From assembly GCA_025642065.1 (NCBI GenBank), contig JAODUP010000156.1:817001-881000 (forward strand): a DNA stretch of 64,000 nucleotides. Direction: 5' to 3'. The notes beneath the pieces were generated by a model, which made no database searches, was not told where the DNA came from, and was given only the letters and a program-made list of their open reading frames with translations. Source of the DNA: Paralvinella palmiformis. Its lineage: Eukaryota > Annelida > Polychaeta > Terebellida > Alvinellidae. The position numbers were made by a program, and so were the translations under genes. Below are positions 1-11,204 of the stretch, piece by piece (position 1 is the stretch's first letter; each line of letters opens with the position of its first letter).

Positions 1-3
1 CCA

Positions 4-30
4 ATGATGATGATGATGATGATGATGATG
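4..30. repeat. (ATG)n microsatellite
   Basis: About nine uninterrupted ATG triplets. The tails of one SINE family in this window are also ATG/CAT triplets, so this could be the end of a SINE that starts outside the window. Confidence 0.85.
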
Positions 31-1221
31 ACCATCATCAATCATCACCATATTAAACAAGGTCAGAGACGTCCAAATGGGTTAACTTGATCCTATTTAC
101 TTTTCCGAGCCTATTTCTTCCCATGTCCCCAACAAACCAAATTTAATTAGTTGTAATTACACTCAAATAAGAGTCGAGTGTTGCTCCTTCGAGAAGAGAC
201 ACCTACGACTTACCTAGAAGGGCGTTTACGACTCGACTTCCCGGCCAATGGACTAGACAGTGCCAGTATAAACAATAACCGAAAGACGAAGACAAAGCAG
301 ACAGTCTTCATTGTCTGAAAATCAACGATCATTACTAACGCTGAGCCAGTGCTTCAAAGAAATAATTAAATGCGAATATTTGATGCGTCATGCCAAGCCG
401 CCGAAGAGTAGCTAGGGCAGAAGAAAATACCCACCAAAAATGATCAGAGACAATTACAAAATGCATTTCTTCAAAACACAACCTGAAGTTATTCCCTCAA
501 AGCGTTTGTTGCAATGTTCACGATTTAATGATAATTATATAACAAAATGTTACCAAGTTTAATATAAATGTTATCTGACCAGTTAGTGACTATATTCCAC
601 CTGTACATTGTACACATACCTGTAACGTCCTACCGGCAACGCTATCTCTCCTTGGCCAAGAAAGCGCCGATCTCCTGCGGATTACCTGTTTATATACGGA
701 GTCCGATACCAACGCGTACACCAAGACTACCGTCCAGAAGAATAATAACACCATAATAACACCGCGTACACCCAACAGAACTTTGTCACCATAATCAGTC
801 ACGTACAATGACTTTTGCTCAATCATTCGCACTACTCCCACGATGTAGTTGTAAAGGAAGCACGCTGCAAACGTTCAAGTTTAAAGATGTTGCCCATCCG
901 TGTGGGATGTGTCATTCACCAATAACAGGCATCAATTTGACCATCTCATTTCTATTTGGAATAGATGTATATTCTTAGTGAGACTAGTGACGGGGTTAAA
1001 CAAACCCATCATCACTCAATCGTTCAAAATTATATACCAGATTTTTCACGCTTTATGTTGTGTACGCAATATTATACTCCCGACGAATTAATCTGCGCGT
1101 GGATCAACCATCTTTTAGCGATTTTATAAGACAGTTGGATTATTAAGGCAGGCAATTATCAAAGTCGCTTTTACTTTAGGCAAAATACATCGAATACGTG
1201 TATTCAAACCCAGTCAGACTA

Positions 1222-1325
1222 TGTCAGAAGGGTGTTTCATCTTTCATTTCGCCTCATTATCGTTGGAGATCGGTCGACCTATTTTGTCAACCATGCGCAC
1301 AAAGGTGGCCTCATAAGATCAATAA
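1222..1325 (+). mobile_element. SINE family A, 3' part only
   Basis: The text resembles the body of the tRNA-derived SINE seen complete at 44055-44232: the GTTTCATCTTTCATTTCG block followed by the GTGGCC block near the 3' end. The tRNA-like head is missing. Divergent and probably old. Confidence 0.5.
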
Positions 1326-1794
1326 TAACTTAAACCTTAGGTAGACTATAGGTACGTTATATAATGTGTCTCTATAATTGGCTATACTGTAAGGAAATAA
1401 AATGATCAAGCCATTTATTTTAATGGATGAAACAGCCAAAAAACACCGGGATTTGACGACACCACGGCCGAAATGAGAGAGCTTTTAAAAGTCAAACTAA
1501 CTACTGTTGACATTGTCCCCGGGTGATAGGTACATCAGTATATGTACAACTTAATACAACAGTCTGGGGGGGGATGTCTGACAGCTTGAAGTTTCTGTTT
1601 TTGAAAGTTTGCGTTTCTAACGTTTAGACTCATAAATGCCAAAATAGAGTAGACCCTATGTAGCTATACGTGTAGAGATCTTAACAAATGGAACTACGAC
1701 AAACCGATGACGTAAGGCGGCACCACAAAACTTGTTGTTAATCCAATAGCCGAATGTTTAGAAGCTTCCTATATTATCGTTCCCGCATTGGATT

Positions 1795-1941
1795 AGGCTA
1801 AACGGGCCGAGCGACCTCCAAAGGTAATGAAACGAAGTGAAAGATGAAACAGCCTTCAGATGTGCCCACGCCGAGATTCAAACACGGGTGGTAGTAATCT
1901 GTGGTCCAACACGCTACCGCTAGACCACGGAGGCGCCCCGC
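1795..1941 (-). mobile_element. SINE family A, tRNA-derived, with target-site duplication
   Basis: On the minus strand it begins GGCGCCTCCGTGGTCTAGCG, containing an A-box-like TGGTCTAGCGGTAGCG, followed by a B-box-like GTTTGAATC. A non-tRNA body follows. It is flanked by the direct repeat GCATTGGATT at 1785-1794 and 1942-1951, a good target-site duplication. The B box differs from the usual GTTCGAATC by one base, so it is probably not transcribed now. Confidence 0.8.
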
Positions 1942-2038
1942 GCATTGGATTGGATTGGATTGGAAAGTGCCGACATCCCAGTATGTTCAAACAGTTTATG
2001 GTTGTCATCTGATTATTAGAGGGAACCATTCAAGACAG

Positions 2039-2042
<4 letters not shown>

Positions 2043-2074
<32 letters not shown>
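2043..2074. repeat. (AT)n microsatellite
   Basis: About sixteen AT units without interruption. Confidence 0.9.
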
Positions 2075-2076
<2 letters not shown>

Positions 2077-2499
2077 CTAAGGTATTCGATCTTTTGGCCA
2101 GATTCGCTGTTTTGAAATGTAAAACTTCGTTACGAAAGGTTAACCCGACAGAATCCGTGCATTTGTGAATTATGTTTTTTTTCTTCAGAATTGAATGGGG
2201 TATGTCTTCGGGAGGGAGGGATCTGTATTCTTACAAAAGATCCGTTACCTTACACTAGGTTAGTAAAAAAAAATTCGGTAAGACGCCGAGAGAGACACAT
2301 CCAAACAGCCTGTCCTCTCGGAAGTCTACAAACACACGATATCGGATACAGATCTCGATACTAAAATTTTGATGTCATTGCCAGTATCCGATATGTTGGC
2401 GACACGCTTCTGGGGTATTTGTTTTTTTGGGGGGGCCTGGTATTGTCAAATCATTCGGAACACCCTGATTCCGGAACATATTTTGTACATGTATCAGAT

Positions 2500-2656
2500 T
2501 ATGATGATGATGATGATGATGATGATTGATGTTTTACGGCTTCGAAGAGAAGTCAAAGATGAAACGCCCTTCAGATATGCCCACGCCGAGATTCGAACTC
2601 GGGTGGTAGTAATCTGTGATCCAATGTGCTACCAGTTAGACCACGGGGGCGCCCCA
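2500..2656 (-). mobile_element. SINE family A, near full length
   Basis: On the minus strand: GGGGCGCCCCCGTGGTCTAA (A-box region), then GAGTTCGAATCTCGG (B box intact), a body matching the other copies, and a 3' tail of CAT triplets seen on the plus strand as (ATG)n at 2500-2525. TATCAGAT occurs just left of the tail (2492-2499) and again about ten bases beyond the head (2665-2672), a possible but poorly placed target-site duplication. Confidence 0.8.
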
Positions 2657-3086
2657 GGTTCAACATATCAGATGGGAGACGTGACCCGCAATGACGATCT
2701 GCAATGACGTGGGTTTTTTCATCAACATTCGTTTTATAGGGGGTCAATTATATTCTCCGGATTTCTGATTCGCAATATTGGAGCCAGGTCCCATTCCGGA
2801 ACGTCGACGAGATGGACAGGATCAGCGCGCTAAAAGATATTTCCAGCTGTTGTATTTGAGTGATATCCACATCCAAGACTGGGTCCGTATCCGGACTAAA
2901 TTCAGCATTACTCATACGTAAGGTGATCGAGTACATGTTTGTAATAGGGGTGCCGCGTTGTCATCAATCATAATGTTCAATTGGGAAGGTTTCTTTTCGT
3001 ATCATCCACCATTTGTGCTTTTAATATTCGACGCCTTCACAGTTCACCATGACAGGTATCTCGTTCACGCACGCACACACACATAC

Positions 3087-3117
<31 letters not shown>
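3087..3117. repeat. (GA)n microsatellite
   Basis: CA/TA-rich lead-in followed by about twelve GA units. Confidence 0.85.
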
Positions 3118-3519
3118 AACTTCTTCGGCTTCAGCACTGCCTTATAATATTGATTTATAAATTTCAGTCAAATAATTTGACAGCCGTGAAAGGAAGCATT
3201 GTGATCAACTACCACATGGACCATCTTTAACCCTGAATGGAAGGATGGGTGAATGGATGAATTCCTTTTCATTACTCGTCGAGATTTTTTTAAGAAACAA
3301 TTACCGAAGTTGGACAATTTCAATAGACGGTGTATGAAACCAAAGGAAAAAGGTCGGCTAAATTCTGTCGCGACTTCATGCCAAACATCGAACATTCACG
3401 GGTTAATTAAACTGGTCGATTAAACCTTAATTTTAGTAGGTATTTAAGTTATTATGGCATAATTCGGACAACAAAAGAATTTTTTTTTTACTATTCACCA
3501 AACATTATTTGTTTTGTGC

Positions 3520-3632
3520 GTACATGTGTACACGCATATGTACACGCATATCTCCACGTTTACGCACATTTGTACACGTGTACACGCACATGTATAGTTG
3601 TACACGCATATGTACACGTTTACATACATATT
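3520..3632. repeat. Degenerate tandem repeat of TGTACACGCATA-like units
   Basis: Units of about 10-12 bases built on GTACACGCATAT/GTACACGTTTAC recur across roughly 110 bases. The GTACAC/GTGTAC core is nearly self-complementary, so the tract could form small hairpins. Confidence 0.7.
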
Positions 3633-3718
3633 GAAATTTCTACTTTATTGGATCACTGAGCATCTCACGGGATTCATCGGGAGTATAATATTGCGTAGAC
3701 TAATAATATAGTGTGCGC

Positions 3719-3722
3719 GCGT

Positions 3723-3759
<37 letters not shown>
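3719..3759. repeat. (GT)n microsatellite
   Basis: Preceded by a short GC alternation; about eighteen GT units. Confidence 0.9.
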
Positions 3760-3762
<3 letters not shown>

Positions 3763-3964
3763 AAAGATAGTTAAGGGGCGCTAGCACAGGTTTTATGCTG
3801 TTATTCAAACAACAATTATAACTCAAAACTGTTTAAAAATATATTTAATTACATGCATAATTTAATTACCATAATAATTAGAAAAAAAGGGAAAGGAAAA
3901 CCAAATTACTAAACTAATCCAGAAACACTATACAGTAAAATTAGTACATACAGCCTTCATCTAG

Positions 3965-3966
<2 letters not shown>

Positions 3967-4034
<68 letters not shown>
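3967..4034. repeat. (CA)n(TA)n compound microsatellite
   Basis: About sixteen CA units followed directly by about fifteen TA units. Confidence 0.9.
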
Positions 4035-4039
<5 letters not shown>

Positions 4040-5042
4040 ATGGACATAGACGTCATATGACCCCTGATAACAGATGATAATATATTATATCTAAACAGAT
4101 CAAAGTGAGATACCAAGTCTCGTATTTATTATTACGGCGACGAAGGAATAAAATGACATTTATCAAATAACAAAACAAGGAACATCGTCACGATAAGACG
4201 GGAGACCAGTAATAATTACTCCCCCTCTCTATTCACTTATGCGGTGTCAGGTGGTAGCAAGGTGAGCACCAACGGTCACAGTCTGAAAAATGGAAACCAA
4301 ATGACTCGAACGTTCTGAAGATTCAAACCAGTCGATGTGAATGAAGGTGGAACCTTCCACCGGGATAGCTGTTCGGTGATTAACTTGCTAGTTACATCAG
4401 CAGATCCCGACTTATTAGGTGGCCGTCCAGTGAGTGACGTGTACACTAACTAAGGTGAATCAGTAGGGAGATTCATTTAGTTCAAATCTTAGGAGACCGC
4501 CTAGAAATCTGTCTGGATCCATCGGAAACCGGGCACCTTCTTGGATGAGAGGTTATGCGAATGGACGGTAATAAAATTAATGTTCGGCCGTAATACTGCC
4601 GCTATGGAATAAATACCTGTTTCAAAGAAGGGAAACTTGAAATGTCGTGATGATCACTCTATTCAGTTATAGTAAAAGACAATGAATCCTTCCAGAACAT
4701 TCGGGATCATACAATCTGCCTTTCTACGCGCCTGCTGCCAATAATACACGTGCATTATTTTCGCTCTTGTCGTCTGGATTTGTCACTGTCACATAGAAAA
4801 CATTTAACAACATGTCTTTCTAACGATGTCAGGCAATGTGGAGACTGTGAATGTGGAGGTGGAGACTGTGAATGTGGACTAGAATGTAAGTAAGTATAAT
4901 ATATTCGTTTAAAGGTGTTACCGCTCCAGATGACGTATATCTGTAAGTCGGTTAATTTTCGGGTTTGGCGTTACCGTAATAAATAAAGTTGTTACCAGCT
5001 TCGCGACTTGGAATGTTACATCTCTCAAATCGAACCAATTTT

Positions 5043-5043
<1 letters not shown>

Positions 5044-5082
<39 letters not shown>

Positions 5083-5086
5083 GGTT
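5044..5086. repeat. (AGT)n(GGT)n compound microsatellite
   Basis: Ten AGT triplets pass into four GGT triplets. Confidence 0.85.
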
Positions 5087-5208
5087 TAGTTTCGAAAGTG
5101 TATCAATAATTTCTATGTACAAATATGTAGCTACAAAACATCCATTCCAAATACACTTTCGCGGGTTACCCTTAAAGCCATGACCTGTGACCTAATTACT
5201 TATTAACT

Positions 5209-5333
<125 letters not shown>

Positions 5334-5530
5334 CTATTTTCCTGTAGTAACAGGTAATGGCAGCCTCGTGACCAAAAAATAAAAACAAAGAAACAAAAAG
5401 ATAGAATGATGATATGATATTTGCAGCTTATACGGGGAAACAATTACTTTATGGTAGGACATTCATATTGGTAAATGTTAGCATTTTCTTTGCATAGGGA
5501 CTAGAATTGTTCGTGTTTTTCCAAGTACAT

Positions 5531-5714
5531 ACGGGGCAGCGTGTTGGACCACAGATCACTACCACTCGTGTTCGAATCTTGGCGTGGGCATATCTGAAGG
5601 TTGTTTCATTTTTAGCCTCGCTTCATTACCTTTGGAGGTCGCTTGGGCCATTTAGCCTACCAAATGCACAAAAGTGGCCATAGAAATCAATCATCAATCA
5701 ATCATCAATCAATC
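5531..5714 (+). mobile_element. SINE family A with deleted A-box end
   Basis: It carries the GCGTGTTGGACCACAGATCA segment, a B-box-like GTTCGAATCTTGGCG and the complete body, ending in repeated ATCAATC units. The first ~25 bases of the head, including the A box, are missing. Confidence 0.75.
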
Positions 5715-5942
5715 CTAGTACATGCGCATTTTTAATCTGAACAATTTTTATCTGTGAGTGTTGTTTTTTGGGGGTTTTTTTTGATGTAGCAATTATTATT
5801 TCCGCATCAAAATTCATTCATCCATTCCCACAGTCCTCTGTAAAGGAAGCTCCTCCCGACTAATTCAGTCTGAAATTTTTAGGTAGCTTTGAGTCATTTC
5901 TGTGTCTCGTGTTGAGACCATGTCCTCAGTATGACAATCAAA

Positions 5943-6590
5943 CTAGCCAAATTCAGTTGAGAAACTACTTCGATGTACATAGACAAACATGATGTAATTT
6001 ATCTGAAGGTCAATTAGATATCTGAATTTAAGTTCGTTTACCATCCTAAACAATGGCGATGCACGTTCATTACATACCCAACGTGCCATCGTTCTGACTG
6101 CCTTTTTCTGCAGAACCTCTAGCTTATAAAGATATTTTTTGTGCGAATTTCCCCACACTGTATAACGAGTACAGTTGGATTAAGGTGTAGTATAGTATAT
6201 TTAGATGATCTTTTGACTAGGTGTACTTAGCTGCGTTCATAGCATATAATTCACTTGGTGCCCTTTCCACAGCTAGATGCTCGTCTATACAAAGCCCAAG
6301 AAACATTGTGCTTTGAACTCTTTCTAGTTCTTCATCAGTAAGGGTCAGATCGAGCATCTTCTGTTCATGACTTTGCTGTTCTTCTATTAGCACATATTTT
6401 GTCTTCGATGCATCGAAATATAGTTGGTTCGCTCTGAACCAGCTGCGTTGACCAAGATCTTGGTTCGCTTGTGTTGGCAGCTGATGTACGTTCATATCAA
6501 TGCAATACACTGTCTTGCTATGGGTTATTACATTTGGGATGTCATTTGAGTAGATGATAAATAGCAATTGATCCAGGACACTGCAACAGT
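5943..6590 (-). pseudogene. Non-LTR retrotransposon remnant (C-terminal part of reverse transcriptase)
   Basis: Two minus-strand frames (6217-6567, then 5943-6158) together resemble the C-terminal half of jockey/CR1-like reverse transcriptases. The first has LFIIYSNDIP, a spot where the catalytic YADD would lie but reads YCIDMN, then WFRANQLYFDASKTKYVL and a FLGLCIDEHL block. The second has WGNSHKKYLYKLEVLQKKAVR, typical of the segment after the catalytic domain. Stops and frame changes separate them and the upstream endonuclease is absent. It is a dead fragment. Clade is uncertain. Confidence 0.75.
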
Positions 6591-6608
6591 TCTAACGGGC
6601 CCCCAGAT

Positions 6609-6750
6609 AGGGCTCTTCGATAGCGTAATAGTTAGAGCGCAGCGTTGTAAACGTCAAGGTCATGGTTCGAAACCGACTAATGCCTGTGTTTGTGGGATAC
6701 TTCACCAAGACCAACGCCACGGTTAAGCAGGCCACTCATTCACTCCACCA
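6609..6750 (+). mobile_element. SINE family B, tRNA-derived
   Basis: Contains A-box-like TAGCGTAATAGTTAGAGCG and B-box-like GGTTCGAAACC, followed by the family mark CCTGTGTTTGTGGGATAC. The same mark is seen near 8075, 19110, 21170 and 60390. It does not fold as a functional tRNA by eye. Confidence 0.7.
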
Positions 6751-6866
6751 ACACGCATACAATATTTATGTATACACTATTGCAATATATGCCGCGAACT
6801 TCGTGGGGTTGACCAATTCGTTGTTTCGTTTAGTCATTAAAAGTCAGTAAACGGACGAACAAAATC

Positions 6867-6868
<2 letters not shown>

Positions 6869-6910
<42 letters not shown>
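6869..6910. repeat. (AC)n microsatellite
   Basis: About twenty AC units. Confidence 0.9.
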
Positions 6911-6914
<4 letters not shown>

Positions 6915-7860
6915 TTGGTCAGAAATGCATCGACAAAAGCAGATCGTAGATGAATCAGTCCCGATATGTTTGGTTGGTTATAAAGATCCGGGAACTGAGT
7001 AGTATTGTAGAACACTTAACCTATTCCATGATACGTTCAATTTTCAGCTACTCCATCACTGCGCGTAAAAACCGGTGCAACGCTCTTTCGTGGACTAGAT
7101 GTATTGGCATATAACCTACTTGTTGCCGCTTTCTGGTTCGATGTATGCTTTGGGAGCTGTAAAATGGAGAAAACAAAACGAAGACCATAGGTACGAGTCC
7201 TAATAGGGTGTAGCGTTAAAACATTTTCCAAAAAGATTTATTTTGTATTGACTATATATACTATCATTACGATAATAATATTTTAATGCTGTTTTATCAG
7301 TAATAACAATAAAAATAATAATAAGTCGATTTATGTAAATAAGTTCGCCTCAGTTCAGAAACACATTTTCGGTCACATGTTGGGAACGACAGCTAGAACA
7401 CCTTTTGCTTCTTCTTCTCTCTCCCTCTCTCTCTCTCTATCTCTCTCTCTCTTCTGGATTCATGCATTTTTATGGCATAAATAAATCTGTAAAGGCAACT
7501 AATTTAATCCAGAAGCTAGGTCATACTACGATCGAGGTTGAAGAAGATGGAGCACAAGAGTCGTAAATCGCACGTGAGTGAGTGATAGTGAATTGTTTAA
7601 CCTTGGCGCTGGTTACAATAAAATGTTCAAAACAGAAAGTTACACGTTCGGAACCATTATCAGTAAATGCCTCTTTTGGCGTGCAATAAATTAAAAATAC
7701 AATCTCTACCGAAGAGAACTTATTTGAAAAATGGCAGTCGCTAACCTTATTCTGGAAATATATATATTCCCATTTGGTCCTTGTGCAGATTATATCTTGT
7801 CAAGGATGTTTCTTCTTGTTTGTTTGTTTGTTTGTTTAATAAAGTTTCTCTACCTATTAA

Positions 7861-7978
<118 letters not shown>

Positions 7979-8033
7979 CCTTGTACAGTTATTACAATCA
8001 CGTTTCAGTTTACAAATTACGGATGCCCCCGTA

Positions 8034-8165
8034 TGGTTCTAGGCCGGGATTCGAATGAAATCAAGTTACCTGTATTTGTGGGATGACCCTGTTGAGAGTC
8101 GGCTTTCGACCATGAGATCCAGGTGTAACCAGCGCCAAGGTTAAACAATTCACTATCACTCACTC
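8034..8165 (+). mobile_element. SINE family B fragment
   Basis: Has the GGGATTCGAAT B-box-like site, the ACCTGTATTTGTGGGAT family mark and the GTAACCAGCGCCAAGGTTAA 3' block also found at 6715-6730. The A-box end is missing. Its 3' part is shared with the right arm of the inverted repeat. Confidence 0.6.
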
Positions 8166-9096
8166 ACGTGCGATTTACGACTCTTGTGCTCCATCTTCTT
8201 CAACCTCGATCGTAGTATGACCTAGCTTCTGGATTAAATTAGTTGCCTTTACAGATTTATTTATGCCATAAAAATGCATGAATCCAGAAGAGAGAGAGAG
8301 AGGGAGAGAGAAGAAGAAGCAAAAGGTGTTCGAAAATGTGTTTCTGAACTGAGGCGAACTTATTTACATAAATCGACTTATTATTATTATTATTGTTATT
8401 ACTGATAAAACAGCATTAAAATATTATTATCGTAATGATAGTATATATAGTCAATACAAAAATAAATCTTTTTGGAAAATGTTTTAACGCTACACCCTAT
8501 TAGGACTCGTACCTATTACTGTTTCAAAAACGTTTGGCGTATGAAGACACACACGGGCGCGCAAAAAGTTTAAATTGATTTCTATTACTTTTTGTATAAA
8601 AATATTTTCAAACTGTTTCAAACTATTTATGTCCAATTAAAAAAATAAAGCCACTGTCAGCAACTCTAACCACGCATAATTGAGAATGGAACTAATGAAG
8701 ATTGTATCTGCAACTGTTACAGCTAAAACTGCATATAGCAATGGTGTAAATATTTAAAATCTATGACAAATTATTGAAAATTACAGTAAATGATTGTAAA
8801 TGACACTTGATCGGCCCTAATCACTCAGCTTTAGTTTACTAATTATAACCTCGAATGATAATTGACAACGTCTATTCACCACATGAAAACCTGAAATACG
8901 GTTAATCGTATTCAAATTGTTGATGTGGGTGAGTTCTAAATCCTGGCCACTCTACTCGTAAAACACTCCAACAGTATCTGGAAACGTATCTTCGGTGTAT
9001 TTATTTACACGGTTTGGCATACTGCCCAAACTGGGGTTTTGTTTTTGTTGTTGCTCTGAACTTAGAACACCGATGACCAGCTTTGATAATAATGAA

Positions 9097-9111
9097 GCCG
9101 CTAGGTGGCAG
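9097..9111 (+). promoter_or_regulatory. CTCF-like binding site in the FBXO22 leader/promoter
   Basis: GCCGCTAGGTGGCAG matches the bilaterian CTCF core (CC-A-S-Y-AG-R-K-GGC-R-S) at all but one position. It is about 50 bases upstream of the FBXO22 start codon. A single motif match is only suggestive. Confidence 0.5.
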
Positions 9112-9157
9112 CATTTATCTTCTCTAAATGTTTATGTTGTTTAATATTTGACAGAAT

Positions 9158-11166
9158 ATGGAGACTCTAGCACATCAGTGGACTGTAGACGGTGTTATGA
9201 GTGACTTAGATGATATCGTAGAACTTATATTAAATTTGTTGCCCATGATAAGCCTACATCAGTGTGCAAGGTAGTTATTACGATAATCATGCGGGCGATA
9301 ATAGCACCATATTAGCAGAGAGCTTAAATATAGTGAGGCGTTACTCTTGCCGCGCCATGTTGAATTTTGAACCAGTGGCGCCTCCAGCGACCGGAGGTAT
9401 TTCTCAGATAAACAAAAGCTCTCTGGTTATCCACATGTGATCGTGTACATGTGTGCGATGGTTGAAATGAATTGCCAAAACTAGTACTATATGTTACATG
9501 ATAACATACTCTTTTATTAATTAACACTTTAATTGTGCACACATGATATCGAAGGAAACGAAGCTCTGAAACTGTAAATAAATAATTAATTGATTTCACA
9601 GCCCAGTCAATTAATTCATAGCCTACAATTTGCGATCACTTGACAGCTGATCAGAAAATAATTGAACGTGGGTTATGTTATTTCACAACTTTGTGTGTGA
9701 AAGGCGTAATTTTCACAAGTTTTTTTAATGAAAACAATTAGGTATATATGAGGTAAATGCATACAAACATACTTTCATCATGTCAGTTTATCATAGTCCA
9801 TAAATTTTTATTTATTTGGATATATACATATAATAATAATGTATATTTAATAAAGCGCCCTTACTAGCAGGAGCGATTCAAAGGCGCTGTACAAATAATA
9901 TGTAATATAATAATACCCCAAATAATGTCTGTAAAAACCCTGTAATGATTTAAAAGATAATAATTATTTATCTGTGAAAGCGACCTTAAATAGGTGTGTT
10001 TTTAGAAGAGACTTAAAATTTCCAAGATATAATGATATATACAGCTATTATTACGCTCACATAACACAATTCACCATATATTCATCATGTCCAATTATCA
10101 TATATTAACGTAAAAAATTATAAGTTCATTTAAAGTCTACACCACAATAATATAGACCATGCAATATAGGCCTGCCTAGCTGAGAACAAAGGATATACAT
10201 GGAATATTAACAATGTTTATGTTTGCGTTAACATGTTAGAGATAGAGAAATTAGTACTTTCATAAAATAAGCAGCATCAAATCTCTTGTGCCACAGGTTT
10301 ATCTATAGTTACAATCAGTCATTTAATTGTTATCAAATGGACAGAATAACCCAAATTGTTTCCAGCTCTAAACAACCATTAGTACAAAAATATGACATTT
10401 AGTCCCGATCAGTGAACTGTTTAAAGTTAGCCAGAATATACCCAGAAATGTAATAGACACATGCATTGACTACTGTAACAGATAACACCAGTAAATATGT
10501 AACCAAGAGATTGGCCTGTTTACATGGTATCTCATCATCACAGAACTTCAAAGACTGAATCAGAACAATACCTTGTAAAATAATGACTTGAACCAAGTGC
10601 ATACGCAATGTGTAAACACATGTTTTCCAAGTTGGTTAAAGAATTTGATTTGATATGCATTTAAGTTATAAAGAGAAGTATACCAATTAAAGCACATGAG
10701 CTGAACATTCAAGTACTAATTCAGGTGCTGGTAATCCTTTTTTGTATTAAGATATGAAATGGGCTGACAAAATTTCATGGGTTTGTTTCTTATTTAATTA
10801 ATTTTATAAATATTAATTACTATCACAGCTGGCCCTGTCTCCTGTATAGGTCTCCTATCTGTTAATACCTTCCTCTTTGATTTCAGTGGATGCATGCAGT
10901 GGATTTGGTAAATCAAAAATAGTTCGAATAGCATTCTAGATAAGTTGTCTGGTTCATGAATTCTGTTTCAGTGAAACGCATATGATATACATTCTACAAT
11001 TAGTATTCAAGTAATTTAAATCTTTCCTCATCATATATCTGAACAACAACAATTAATAACCCATCTTTTACTTCTGTCAATAGAAAAAATAACAGAATGA
11101 ATGTTTCTACCACTACTTGAGGTATTTAATAATTAATTTCATAACATTTAAATTATAAATAGAAGT

Positions 11167-11204
<38 letters not shown>

